In this document: piece by piece, positions 16,645 to 24,846 of the stretch
How the letters are laid out: every line of letters starts with the position of its first letter
Position numbering within the stretch: the first letter of the stretch is position 1
Assembly (NCBI RefSeq): GCF_009689585.1
Contig: NZ_AP018694.1
Span: 2,681,001-2,745,000, forward strand
Direction: 5' to 3'
DNA: 64,000 nt
Source of the DNA: Aquipluma nitroreducens
GTDB taxonomy: Bacteria > Bacteroidota > Bacteroidia > Bacteroidales > Prolixibacteraceae
Program-made: the position numbers and the translations under genes
The notes under the pieces: model-generated
What the model was told of the DNA's origin: nothing
Seen by the model: only the letters and a program-made list of their open reading frames with translations
Database searches by the model: none

Positions 16645-17070
16645 ATGAAAAACGAGTGCATCCATAATGATCTGATTTTTTACATTGACAACGAATTGTC
16701 GGTTGAAAAAAGGACAGCCGTTGAAAAGCATCTGGAGGAATGTGCCGACTGCCGGAGCTTTTTAGCTTTTTTACAGGATGGTATGCAGGTTATTGAAAAG
16801 GAGAAAAATCCGGAGGTGTCGCCGTTCTTTTATACCCGATTAAATGCCCGGCTTGAAGAAAAGGAGGAATCTCGGGTGCAAAATCAGTGGGTTCGATTGG
16901 TGCAGCCTGCCTTCTTTTCGGTTCTGCTTGTTGCCGGAATTTATGGCGGATTAAAATTGGGCAGCAATGCCTCATCCCTTAAATCAGAGCAACATGCGAC
17001 AAGCAGTATTCAAATGCTAAATGACTTTGATGCGGAACCTCTTGAATCATTTTTACTCGACGAATTATGA
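16645..17070 (+). CDS. zinc-finger anti-sigma factor
   Basis: The 141-residue product has the cytoplasmic anti-sigma zinc-binding pattern HLEECADC near residues 32-39, with an upstream His in the first helix (CIHNDLIFYIDNELS). A transmembrane segment follows at about 89-107 (PAFFSVLLVAGIYGGLKLG), with a short outer tail. Such proteins hold the partner ECF sigma factor at the membrane until a signal acts. Its stop overlaps the next start in ATGA at 17067-17070, which shows tight coupling to the Spy-like gene. Confidence 0.87.
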   Translation: MKNECIHNDLIFYIDNELSVEKRTAVEKHLEECADCRSFLAFLQDGMQVIEKEKNPEVSPFFYTRLNARLEEKEESRVQNQWVRLVQPAFFSVLLVAGIYGGLKLGSNASSLKSEQHATSSIQMLNDFDAEPLESFLLDEL

Positions 17071-17600
17071 GCCTGACGAATAAAAACAGAACGCTAATCT
17101 GGATCATCATTATCCTGGTTGCTACCAATCTTTCGACCATCGGTTCTTTCTATTATCACCGATTGACGGAAACGAAAAACGAAGGAACAAAACAGGGAGA
17201 ACAGATGGCAATTCCGGGGGAACAGCGCACCCGATTTTTCAGGGATCAACTGAACCTGACTGCGGAACAGCTCGATCAGTTCCGCGACATTAACCGGACT
17301 TTTAACCGAACAGCCAGAAGCATCGAAATGAATTTAGCTCAATTGCGCGAGGATATGATCACAGAACTGGGAACTCAAAATCCGGATAGTACACGCCTCG
17401 ACCAAATAGCTATTGAGGTAGGAAATAATCATCGCGAACTCAAACAGGTAACAACCACATTTTACCTGAATATGAAAAAGATATGTACCGCTGAACAGCA
17501 AGCAAAACTGCATGAAATATTTCAGTCGATGCTCAACAAAGATAACCAGGTAAACCTTCCCAGGCCGGGAAATCAGGGAGGTCGATGGCGTAACCAATAA
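17067..17600 (+). CDS. membrane-anchored Spy/ZraP-like periplasmic sensor
   Basis: The 177-residue product has an N-terminal anchor (LIWIIIILVATNLSTIGSF) and a helical periplasmic domain. The motif FFRDQLNLTAEQLDQFRDIN resembles the LTxxQ repeats of CpxP/Spy/ZraP proteins and of the heavy-metal-resistance sensors coupled to ECF sigma/anti-sigma pairs. A second motif-like stretch is CTAEQQAKLHEIF. It probably senses misfolding or metal stress outside the membrane and works with the overlapping anti-sigma gene. The C terminus is Asn/Gly/Arg-rich (RPGNQGGRWRNQ). Confidence 0.8.
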   Translation: MSLTNKNRTLIWIIIILVATNLSTIGSFYYHRLTETKNEGTKQGEQMAIPGEQRTRFFRDQLNLTAEQLDQFRDINRTFNRTARSIEMNLAQLREDMITELGTQNPDSTRLDQIAIEVGNNHRELKQVTTTFYLNMKKICTAEQQAKLHEIFQSMLNKDNQVNLPRPGNQGGRWRNQ

Positions 17601-17622
17601 GTAATTTTTGAATGGTTTAATT

Positions 17623-18090
17623 ATGAAAATAAGTCGAATAAATCGGGTTGCAGGGACATTCCTTGCCCTAATCGTAACTGCCGGAGCTGCAGTTTCAAAT
17701 AATAATCCGGATGGAAAAAACCGGAATAATTCTCCTCAGGAGACCTGTGTTAATTCAATTTCAGGATTAAGTGAGTACCAAAAAGATCGGATTGTTGCCA
17801 TGGAAACTCAAAATCAAAAAGTCATGAATGACCTTCGGGAAAGGCAACATTCAGCATCGGGAAAAGCCCAAAGGGAAGAGATCAAAAAACAAATAGACAA
17901 GCAAATTGAGAATCATGGAAATACGATAAAGACTGTGTTGAGCGCCGATCAGCAAAGGCAATACATTCAGTTTCAAAGTAACGGGGGCAATCCGAATCCA
18001 CAGGGGCAAAGGCAAGGTGCCGGTAAAGGTTCTGGCAGGGGAAGTGGTTCAGGTGGTGGCCGTGGAAATGGGAATAAATGCCGGATGTAG
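17623..18090 (+). CDS. secreted Spy-like helical protein with Gly-rich tail
   Basis: The 155-residue product (ATG 17623) has a signal peptide ending near VTAGAAVS. A helical part shows a CpxP/Spy-like pattern (LSEYQKDRIVAMETQNQKV and VLSADQQRQYIQF). The tail, about 35 residues, is rich in Gly, Asn, Ser and Arg and ends GNGNKCRM, with a Cys near the end. The single Cys in QETCVNS stands after the signal peptide. It is the fourth gene of the sigma operon. The specific function is unknown; a periplasmic chaperone or metal buffer is an inference. Confidence 0.65.
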   Translation: MKISRINRVAGTFLALIVTAGAAVSNNNPDGKNRNNSPQETCVNSISGLSEYQKDRIVAMETQNQKVMNDLRERQHSASGKAQREEIKKQIDKQIENHGNTIKTVLSADQQRQYIQFQSNGGNPNPQGQRQGAGKGSGRGSGSGGGRGNGNKCRM

Positions 18091-18162
18091 AATGAAAATA
18101 CGATTACCGAAATAATTCAATTTTTTGAAACACTAAATGTTTAACAATTAAAAACAACAATT

Positions 18163-18486
18163 ATGAAAGCAAAGATTTTTTTAGCAGGATTAGCTCTTGT
18201 GGTAGTAGCAGCTTTAGCAAGCGCCCAAAATCCGGTTGGTAAAAAGGGGAATGGTAATGGAACGTGTAACGGAACTACCAAATGTGCTGCATTTGTCGAT
18301 GCCAACAACAATGGTATTTGTGATACCTATGAGAATCGCACACCAAATGCAACAGGTAAAAAGGGAAATGGAACAGGAACTTGTACTGGCAACGGACAAG
18401 GACAGGGCAAAGGTAAAGGCAAAAACTTTGTTGATGCCAACAATAATGGCGTTTGCGACACTTACGAAGCCCGCACAAAAAAGTAA
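18163..18486 (+). CDS. small secreted protein with two Ca-loop-like DANNNGxCDTYE repeats
   Basis: The 107-residue product has a signal peptide (to ALASAQ) and then two units of a Gly/Lys/Asn-rich segment, GKKGNGNGTC or GKKGNGTGTC, followed by FVDANNNGICDTYE or FVDANNNGVCDTYE. The Asp-Asn-Asn-Asn-Gly-Asp-Glu spacing resembles an EF-hand or dockerin calcium loop, with an added Cys. Calcium or other metal binding is plausible but unproven. It lies in the sigma operon between two other secreted proteins with similar low-complexity tails. I do not recognise a named family. Confidence 0.75.
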   Translation: MKAKIFLAGLALVVVAALASAQNPVGKKGNGNGTCNGTTKCAAFVDANNNGICDTYENRTPNATGKKGNGTGTCTGNGQGQGKGKGKNFVDANNNGVCDTYEARTKK

Positions 18487-18557
18487 ATATTTTCTGAATT
18501 GCAGAATATAAATAACCAATCTTCAATTAACAAAAAACCAGAAAAATGGAAGCAAGT

Positions 18558-19340
18558 ATGAAAAATTTAGTGATTGGCAGCTTTATGGTTGCCTCGTTAT
18601 TCGTGGCAAGTTCGTGCCAGAAAGATAATATGGGAAATGCGCAGTATGCAAGTGTTTTGGCAGTTTCGACCGATGGAACAACATCGGTTATTGAAGCTAA
18701 TCTGAAATCGGCATTGATTACAACTTCAGACTTAACCGATAGTGAATTAGCTTCGATCTTAAAAATGAAGGAGGAGGAAAAATTGGCTCGCGATGTTTAT
18801 TCAGTCCTGGCTCAAAAATGGGGAAGTGTTGTTTTCTCGAACATTTCGGCAGCAGAAAGCAATCACCTGAATGCCATCGTTCTGCTTATGACAAGCTACG
18901 GCGTAACCGATACCTCAATAGGCGAGGTTGGTGTATTTGCCGACCCGGTGGTTCAAGCTTTGTATGACGAGTTGGTTGCAAAAGCCAGCGTATCGGTTGA
19001 AGAGGCCTATAAAACCGGAGCTTTGATCGAAGAAATGGACATTAAAGATCTTGATGAAGTTCTTACAACTACCACCAATGAGAATGTTACCCTGGTGTTC
19101 GAAAATTTACTCAAAGGTTCGCGCAACCATCTCAGAGCATTTAATCTACAGTTGACAAACCTGGGAATTGTGTATACTCCAACCTATATTAGTCAAACTG
19201 ATTATGATCTGATTGTAAATTCTCCAATGGAAAAAGGGAAACAATACCGCATGAATGGACAGGGAAACGGTCAGGGAAATGGTAACGGAAACGGTCAAAA
19301 AGGACAAGGAAATAGGGGCACAGGTACTTGCAACAATTAG
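18558..19340 (+). CDS. DUF2202 ferritin-like lipoprotein
   Basis: The product (260 residues from ATG 18558, or 264 from 18546) has a lipoprotein signal ending VASSC. The middle (about 50-195) is the DUF2202 ferritin-like domain, with EEEKLARDVYSVLAQKWG, NISAAESNHLNAI and ENLLKGSRNHLRAF giving the Glu and His positions of a four-helix metal site. The tail is almost all Gly/Asn/Gln and ends GTGTCNN. A role in metal or peroxide handling at the envelope is suggested by the fold. It ends the sigma operon at a strong terminator. Confidence 0.85.
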   Translation: MKNLVIGSFMVASLFVASSCQKDNMGNAQYASVLAVSTDGTTSVIEANLKSALITTSDLTDSELASILKMKEEEKLARDVYSVLAQKWGSVVFSNISAAESNHLNAIVLLMTSYGVTDTSIGEVGVFADPVVQALYDELVAKASVSVEEAYKTGALIEEMDIKDLDEVLTTTTNENVTLVFENLLKGSRNHLRAFNLQLTNLGIVYTPTYISQTDYDLIVNSPMEKGKQYRMNGQGNGQGNGNGNGQKGQGNRGTGTCNN

Positions 19341-19355
19341 AGATTTCTTAGTAGC

Positions 19356-19409
19356 TTAATCAAATAAAAACCGGCTTATGCTTCATAAGTCGGTTTTTTA
19401 TTTGATTAA
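19356..19409. terminator. long terminator hairpin after the sigma operon
   Basis: TTAATCAAATA pairs with TATTTGATTAA outside, and AAAACCGGCTTATG pairs with CATAAGTCGGTTTT inside around a CTT loop. The T run supports termination on the plus strand; the symmetry can serve the leftward 52-residue gene as well. Confidence 0.85.
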
Positions 19410-19423
19410 AGAATCGCCATTTT

Positions 19424-19582
19424 TCAGGAGTGCCCGCCAACAATAATACGCATGATCTTCAGATTCAAAACAATGAAGCGGCAGGCTTGCCAAATCAGGC
19501 AGCCCCGTAAGAATTTGGTTGATTTGGTGGGTAGTGGTGGATACGATTCGTCGTAATAACCACGTACAATATTTTTAGCCAT
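19424..19582 (-). CDS. 52-residue protein encoded after the SQR-like gene
   Basis: A complete frame runs from ATG (complement of 19580-19582) to TGA (19424-19426), 42 bases downstream of the SQR-like gene on the same strand. The product starts MAKNIVRGYYDESYPPLP, has a central amphipathic or hydrophobic helix (LIWQACRFIVLNLKIMRIIV) with two Cys, and ends GGHS. A purine-rich TTAAAAAG precedes the ATG. It fits a small membrane-associated partner of the flavoprotein. I cannot confirm conservation without a search. Confidence 0.6.
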   Translation of the reverse strand: MAKNIVRGYYDESYPPLPTKSTKFLRGCLIWQACRFIVLNLKIMRIIVGGHS

Positions 19583-19624
19583 CTTTTTAATATTTTGAGT
19601 GTTTATAAAATCAGATTATCTGGT

Positions 19625-21082
19625 TTATTCGGGAATTAGCCACCAGAAAGGATAGCCTTTGGCTTTATGAATAAACATATAATGAAGTACGATCTTGATC
19701 CAGTGTCCGGCCAAACCGGCTTCGCCCACTGTATAAGTAAGGTCGCGTCCCCATTGCGGATATTTCTCCCAATCAGGCACAATCGGGAAAACAGTCATCG
19801 TAGCAGCATTGCCTTTGATCATGCCATATCCGGCCGAAACCACGCAAGCAGCACCCATTTTTCCCATCGAGGCTTTGTGTTTGAAATCGGTTCGTCCAGT
19901 TTTTATTCGGTCAACAATATTCAGAGCCACAATCTTTCCAATTACTCCTGAAGGCATCCCGGTGCGTGGAGGGGCTGGGGTGATCAGTGTTCCATTTGGG
20001 CTTTTCATTGGTTTCGAAATCTGATGAGGCGGAGCAAATGCAATTCCAGTGGCAAAAATATTAGAGAAAGCTGGGTTTTGATACGTTGATGGCCAATCCT
20101 CAACCGACCAGTCCTCGAAAGCTTTTCCTGAATAATCAGCATCCACTTTCATGAAACCGCTTGGCGCAAATAACTGTGGAGTAATATCCTCGCCAGCTTT
20201 GTTGAATGCTTTCAATCCGGCGCCGGCAAAAGCTGGAATTAGCATCGCAAAATCGAAGGCGGCAGTTTTCATTTCGCCATCCAAAGTTTCGTAATGTGCA
20301 ATTCCTTCTTCTATTTTGGTTACTCCGGCACGTTTGATCCAACGAATGCCATATTCAGCAAAAATTGATTCGCTGAAAACTTTGGTCGGAGTTACATAAC
20401 CTCCACGCTTGATAAATGCGCCGCCCATTCCGAAGTCGCCCAATTCGTATTCGTTCGAAATCCAGGTAATTTCGGCTTTATCCTGAAGTCCACGGGCTTT
20501 AATCTGGTGAGCTACATTGAGTGCATACTCAAAAGCTGCGCCTTGACAGGTAGCTCCGGGATGACCTGTACCAATGAGGAAACGAAGTTTTTCGCCTTTT
20601 GCCATTCGATCCATGCAACCTTTCAGGGCATCCCAGGTTGCCACTGCATGATCACAAGAGCAAACCGAATGAGTGAACTTTCCGGGTCCGAGGCCTTCGG
20701 TGGCTGCAAAATTTAACTTGGGGCCTGTGGCATTAACAAGATAGTCGTAGTCAACATTTTCGGTTTGTCCCTGACGGGTTTTGTCGGTGTACTCAATGCT
20801 CACATAAGGTCGTCCCAATCCTTCATCACCTTCAGGATAAATGGCTGTAGCTTTGGCCTGCTTGAAATCAATTTTCCAGCGATCGTAAACCGGTTTAAGT
20901 TTGAACCGAACCTGATCGATGGTCATTTTTCCGACGCCAATCCAGATGTTGGAAGGAATCCATTGGTAATATTCTGCGGGACTAACAACAACGACCTGAT
21001 GTTTCGAGCCTAGTTTCTTTTTTATGAATGCCGCAGCAGTGTGACCTGAGATTCCGGCACCCAATACAACAACTTTTGCCAT
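19625..21082 (-). CDS. sulfide:quinone oxidoreductase-like flavoprotein
   Basis: The 485-residue product is read from ATG 21082, where the FAD motif AKVVVLGAGISGHTAA begins; a longer frame upstream has no family support. It shows the SQR-type segments EYYQWIPSNIWIGVG, SVCSCDHAVATWDAL and TGHPGATCQGAAFEYA, which supply the Cys residues expected for the redox centre, and a second FAD site (NIFATGIAFAPP). The C terminus (HYMFIHKAKGYPFWW) could bind the membrane. It should oxidise sulfide or persulfide and reduce quinone. It differs clearly from the shorter SQR-like protein at 9980-11146. Confidence 0.83.
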   Translation of the reverse strand: MAKVVVLGAGISGHTAAAFIKKKLGSKHQVVVVSPAEYYQWIPSNIWIGVGKMTIDQVRFKLKPVYDRWKIDFKQAKATAIYPEGDEGLGRPYVSIEYTDKTRQGQTENVDYDYLVNATGPKLNFAATEGLGPGKFTHSVCSCDHAVATWDALKGCMDRMAKGEKLRFLIGTGHPGATCQGAAFEYALNVAHQIKARGLQDKAEITWISNEYELGDFGMGGAFIKRGGYVTPTKVFSESIFAEYGIRWIKRAGVTKIEEGIAHYETLDGEMKTAAFDFAMLIPAFAGAGLKAFNKAGEDITPQLFAPSGFMKVDADYSGKAFEDWSVEDWPSTYQNPAFSNIFATGIAFAPPHQISKPMKSPNGTLITPAPPRTGMPSGVIGKIVALNIVDRIKTGRTDFKHKASMGKMGAACVVSAGYGMIKGNAATMTVFPIVPDWEKYPQWGRDLTYTVGEAGLAGHWIKIVLHYMFIHKAKGYPFWWLIPE

Positions 21083-21205
21083 AAAATGAAATTTAAAAGT
21101 CTGAAATGAGGAGAAGTGTATTTTTACTTGTTCTAAAGTTAAAAATAAAGAACTGATAATCTTCGTTTTTAACAACTTATTCTTTATTGTCCTGAATTGA
21201 ATTTT

Positions 21206-22354
21206 CTACATCAGCAACGACAATAAAACACCTCCAACAATTACCCAAATAACATCTACTTTTCGCAGCAACAAACCAAATGCAACAAGTGTAAAGATAA
21301 CATTGGCTAAATCCCAATGGATACCGTCGGTAAAACGATAAGTCACAACAGCCAGCAAACCAACAAAAGAGCACAAAATTCCGTTGATTACTTTATTGAA
21401 TTGCGGATAGGAACTCAGCTTATCGAAAAACGGAATAATACCCATGAGTATCAGAAAAGACGGCGTAAATACACAAATGGTGGCAAGAATGCTTCCAACA
21501 ATGCCAAAGTGCATGTACCCGAAAAAAGTCGCTGCAATGATGATAGAACCCGGAGTAACCTGCCCGAGGATGACTCCGTCCATAAATGTCTTCTCGTCGA
21601 ACCAATGGAACAGTTCAACCAATTCGTGGTACATCATTGGCATAGCGGCTAACCCACCTCCAAACGAAAAAAGGTCGATACGCAGCATCATTGTCGCTAA
21701 AGTGAAGTATTCCCGATTCACAAAAAAGAGTATCGTTGAACAGACGATAACAAACAATAGTAAAATCAGGAAGAATCGAAAGGTTCTGGCTCTTGAAAAT
21801 TTTCCGGAAGGAACAGCCACTTTTTTTGTTAAAACCAGTCCCAGCAAAGATGCAACAAGCAAAACCAACACTGGATTTAATTTGGTCAGGAATAATCCGG
21901 CGGAAATTATGGCAATAATCCAGTCGTTCGTATTCTGGAAATTCCTTTTGCCGAAAACATAAGCCGCATTGGCTACAATGGCCACTATAATGACCCTTAA
22001 TCCACTTAAAACCGCTTCAACTCCTGAAATATTCTTGGATTGTTTGTACAGAACCGAAAGTATGAACATGATCAGAAAGGCAGGTAAACCAAATCCAACA
22101 AAACTTACAATTGCACCTCTAACTCCTTTTAATTTCAGGCCAATATAGGCTGAAAGCTGCATTACAATTGCTCCGGGAATAAGTTGACAAAGAGCCAATC
22201 CTGAATCGAAGGTACTTCCATCCATCCATTTTCTTGTGTCAACAATATGCTTCCGGATGTGGGCTGTCATGGCCAAACCACCAAAGCCAGTTAATCCGAT
22301 CCAAAAGAACGAAAGGAATAATTCGAAATAGGACGGATTTTCTTTGTGCTTCAT
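21206..22354 (-). CDS. CHR-family (ChrA-type) transporter, two-domain
   Basis: The 382-residue product is read from ATG 22354. It contains two homologous membrane halves of the chromate ion transporter family. The N-terminal half carries FFWIGLTGFGGLAMTAHI and the C-terminal half LRIDLFSFGGGLAAMPMM. Family members export chromate, a sulfate analogue, and some may handle sulfate. Here it lies between a YeiH-type putative sulfate exporter and an SQR-like enzyme, so export of a sulfur oxyanion is a possible natural role. About ten hydrophobic segments are seen. Confidence 0.87.
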   Translation of the reverse strand: MKHKENPSYFELFLSFFWIGLTGFGGLAMTAHIRKHIVDTRKWMDGSTFDSGLALCQLIPGAIVMQLSAYIGLKLKGVRGAIVSFVGFGLPAFLIMFILSVLYKQSKNISGVEAVLSGLRVIIVAIVANAAYVFGKRNFQNTNDWIIAIISAGLFLTKLNPVLVLLVASLLGLVLTKKVAVPSGKFSRARTFRFFLILLLFVIVCSTILFFVNREYFTLATMMLRIDLFSFGGGLAAMPMMYHELVELFHWFDEKTFMDGVILGQVTPGSIIIAATFFGYMHFGIVGSILATICVFTPSFLILMGIIPFFDKLSSYPQFNKVINGILCSFVGLLAVVTYRFTDGIHWDLANVIFTLVAFGLLLRKVDVIWVIVGGVLLSLLM

Positions 22355-22397
22355 GGTGAATATCTGTGAAATCAAGTAATACGCACGACACTGCAAT

Positions 22398-23321
22398 TTA
22401 CAAAACAGTATGGATAATTACCACTAGTGATAAAACCGAAATGAAAGCCCAAAGTAAGACTCCCTGGATGAGCGGTTTTATGCCGACTGAAGCAACAAGT
22501 TCTTTTGAAAGACTTGACCCGATTAAAAAGAGTGTAATTTTTAGTCCAATTTTTGAAATCACCACGATTGCTGAAGCTTCGGCATGTATGGCTGGCACAA
22601 ACGTGTTGAGCAGCATGGCCAAAACAAAGAGGAAGATAAAATAGGGGATTTTTACCTTTTTTGACTCGCTTTTAAAAACGAACACTGAGATTATGGCCAA
22701 TGGGATAATCCACAAGGCCCTTTCGAGTTTGATGGTGGTGGCTATTTGCAGCGCCTCGGCTCCATATTGATTGGCTGCACCAACCACCGAGCTGGTATCG
22801 TGAATGGCTATGGCTGCCCACACTCCAAATTGATGCTGTGAAAGATGCAAGAGATGACCAATCCATGGGAATAGAAAAAGAGCGACTGAATTCAGAACAA
22901 AAACAGTTCCTAAAGCAGTTGATATTTGTTTTTCGTTCGACTTGATAATCGAAGAAATTGCGGCAATTGCACTTCCCCCGCAAATGGCTGTTCCAGTCGA
23001 AATCAGGTACGATGTGTTGTTTTCAACTTTCAGTCGTTTACCAATTAACAAGCCTAAAGTGAGTGTGGTGACTATTGAAAAGATGGTAAATAAAAGGCCT
23101 TGTTTACCGGCATCGAGCGCTTGCCAGGCATTCATTCCGAAACCCAAACCAACAACCGAAACCTGCAATAAAATATGAGTTAGTTTTTTGCTCGTTTTGT
23201 GAAACGGATGTTTAATGGTTTGTGCCAGGATAATTCCGATGAGTAAGGCAAATGGTGTATCAATAAAAGGGAAGGCGCATATTAGAATAGCTCCAATGTA
23301 GATAATTTTTGGTACGTTCAT
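22398..23321 (-). CDS. YeiH family putative sulfate exporter (UPF0324)
   Basis: The 307-residue product is read from ATG 23321. It has about ten hydrophobic segments and the family features VVGLGFGMNAWQAL, GTAICGGSAIAAISS and AIHDTSSVVGAANQYG. The family is annotated as putative sulfate exporters, though experimental evidence is thin. It lies directly downstream of a LysR regulator, an arrangement common for YeiH. The ChrA gene follows after 43 bases. Confidence 0.87.
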   Translation of the reverse strand: MNVPKIIYIGAILICAFPFIDTPFALLIGIILAQTIKHPFHKTSKKLTHILLQVSVVGLGFGMNAWQALDAGKQGLLFTIFSIVTTLTLGLLIGKRLKVENNTSYLISTGTAICGGSAIAAISSIIKSNEKQISTALGTVFVLNSVALFLFPWIGHLLHLSQHQFGVWAAIAIHDTSSVVGAANQYGAEALQIATTIKLERALWIIPLAIISVFVFKSESKKVKIPYFIFLFVLAMLLNTFVPAIHAEASAIVVISKIGLKITLFLIGSSLSKELVASVGIKPLIQGVLLWAFISVLSLVVIIHTVL

Positions 23322-23397
23322 TCCGACAGATTTTTGTTGTCGCAAACGTAACTCAAAGAAAATCAGTGGTCAAATTGTAAAAAGTTATGCCTGATAA

Positions 23398-24291
23398 CTA
23401 CAAGTTATAGTGCTGTTGAACGAAATTCAGGAATAGCTTGACAAGCCCAACAGGTTCAGGGCCTTGAGGCGAAATGAAATAAAACTGACGGTCAAATTTT
23501 AGGCCTGAAGTGTTAATTAATCTGAAGATATTGTTTGATAATTCCTGCTCTATTGCAAAGCGCGATACAATTCCAACGCCATTGCCTGTTTTTATAAACG
23601 ATTTAATGGCCTCGGTGCTTCCCAAAAACAGCAATACATTCAACTGTTTCGGGCTAACCTGGCTTTGCAGAAGATTTTTTTCGATGATCTCCAGTGTTCC
23701 TGAACCTCTTTCGCGCAGCACCAGTGGAAGTTTCAGAAATTCGTCGTTTGAAACCGGGTTTGGAAGGATTGTGTTTTGTGCCGAGGTAAAGACCAATAGT
23801 TCGTCGTTCAGGAATGAAGAGTACCTGATGTCGGGATTCGAAGGTTTTCCCTCTACAATTCCAATGTCAATTTCGTTTTTCAGTAGGCGTTTTTCAATAG
23901 CTTCGGTATTCCCGTTAATGAGCGATAGCTTTATTTCAGGAAATCGACGGTTGAACTTTGCCAGAGCGGCTGGGATCACATATTGTGATATCGTAGAACT
24001 TGCCCCTATCCGAAGGGCGCCTTCCGGATTTCCGTTGAGTTGGCCTAATTCAAATTTGATTTCGTTGTGTAGCGAAGTGATGCGCTCAGTATAGGCCAGT
24101 AAAATTTCGCCGGCTGTTGTAAGCGATATTTTATTTCCAGTGCGGTTAAAGAGTTTTACCTCATACTCCGATTCCAGCTCTTTAATGTGCTTCGAAATGG
24201 CTGGCTGAGTAATAAACAACTCGTTCGATGCTTTTGTAAAGCTCAAATTCAGCGCAACACTTTGAAAAACTTTTAGTCGGAAATCAACCAT
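23398..24291 (-). CDS. LysR-type transcriptional regulator
   Basis: The 297-residue product has the N-terminal winged helix-turn-helix of LysR regulators (FRLKVFQSVALNLSFTKASNELFITQPAISKHI, in sections) and a substrate-binding domain from about residue 90 (LRIGASSTISQYVIPAAL). The YeiH gene 76 bases downstream is a likely target, as this pair recurs in bacteria. The domain resembles CysB/CbbR-like proteins in general shape only, and the inducer cannot be read. Its start is 19 bases after the DUF5320-like gene, so it is probably part of the UPF0251-led transcript. Confidence 0.92.
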   Translation of the reverse strand: MVDFRLKVFQSVALNLSFTKASNELFITQPAISKHIKELESEYEVKLFNRTGNKISLTTAGEILLAYTERITSLHNEIKFELGQLNGNPEGALRIGASSTISQYVIPAALAKFNRRFPEIKLSLINGNTEAIEKRLLKNEIDIGIVEGKPSNPDIRYSSFLNDELLVFTSAQNTILPNPVSNDEFLKLPLVLRERGSGTLEIIEKNLLQSQVSPKQLNVLLFLGSTEAIKSFIKTGNGVGIVSRFAIEQELSNNIFRLINTSGLKFDRQFYFISPQGPEPVGLVKLFLNFVQQHYNL

Positions 24292-24310
24292 CCGGATGCT
24301 GTTTTATGGA

Positions 24311-24499
24311 TTATTTAATTTTCAAACCGCTTTGTAAACGTTTCCCACGACCTTGCCCGCCACCGGTTCTCCGGCGCAAACCCATGCCTTTCCCTAACTT
24401 TTCAAGCGCTTCTTCTTTGGGTATAATCTGGCATTTCCCCAGTTTCCTGCCTGTTCCTGAATCCTTTTTTTCAGGACCAGTTCCGTCTAATTGTGGCAT
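24311..24499 (-). CDS. DUF5320-like small basic protein
   Basis: The 62-residue product starts MPQLDGTGPEKKDSGTGRKLG and ends with a Gly/Arg/Lys-rich tail (GLRRRTGGGQGRGKR). The DGTGP beginning and Gly-rich, basic tail match small DUF5320-like proteins that commonly travel with NifX-like and UPF0251 genes. It is only eight bases after the NifX-like gene. Its function is unknown; the single Cys (GKCQIIP) does not define a metal site. Confidence 0.7.
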   Translation of the reverse strand: MPQLDGTGPEKKDSGTGRKLGKCQIIPKEEALEKLGKGMGLRRRTGGGQGRGKRLQSGLKIK

Positions 24500-24506
24500 A
24501 TCAAGA

Positions 24507-24830
24507 TTAATTTTTGTGGTTCAACAATTTTATAATTTCACTGATCTTTTTTTCAGGATTATTGAGTACAACAAGTTGAATTTTAAGACTGTCGAAAATG
24601 GATTTTACTTTTGCGCCGAATTCACCCGACACCACTTTTTCGGCGCCTTTTGAGGCAACTAATTGTACAGATGCCTGTCCTGCGCCTTCAACATTTTCTT
24701 TATTTGGGTTTGGAATAAATTCAATTGACTGGCTTATCGTATCGTAAATCACAAAATAAGAGCAACGGCCAAAATGGCTGTCAAGTTTTGATTCGGCGCT
24801 GTTCCCGGTTGATGTAATTGCTACTTTCAT
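24507..24830 (-). CDS. NifX/NifB-like Fe-Mo cofactor-binding domain protein
   Basis: The 107-residue product is a single dinitrogenase iron-molybdenum-cofactor domain, with MKVAITSTGNSAESKLDSHFGRCSYFVIY and a central GEFGAKVKSIFDSL helix region. These domains bind Fe-S or metal clusters. No nitrogenase genes are in the window, so a general cluster-carrier role is more likely than nitrogen fixation. It is 16 bases downstream of the UPF0251 gene. A second member is encoded at 33102-33476. Confidence 0.88.
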   Translation of the reverse strand: MKVAITSTGNSAESKLDSHFGRCSYFVIYDTISQSIEFIPNPNKENVEGAGQASVQLVASKGAEKVVSGEFGAKVKSIFDSLKIQLVVLNNPEKKISEIIKLLNHKN

Positions 24831-24846
24831 CGCGGTTGATTATTTT

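Noticed and set aside
23510-24094. 194-residue frame opposite the LysR gene
   Set aside because: The LysR frame is certain; the opposite frame has a skewed Ser/Phe/Arg composition.
24306-24653. 115-residue plus-strand frame over the DUF5320-like and NifX-like genes
   Set aside because: Pro/Arg-rich shadow of two genes whose arrangement with UPF0251 is typical.
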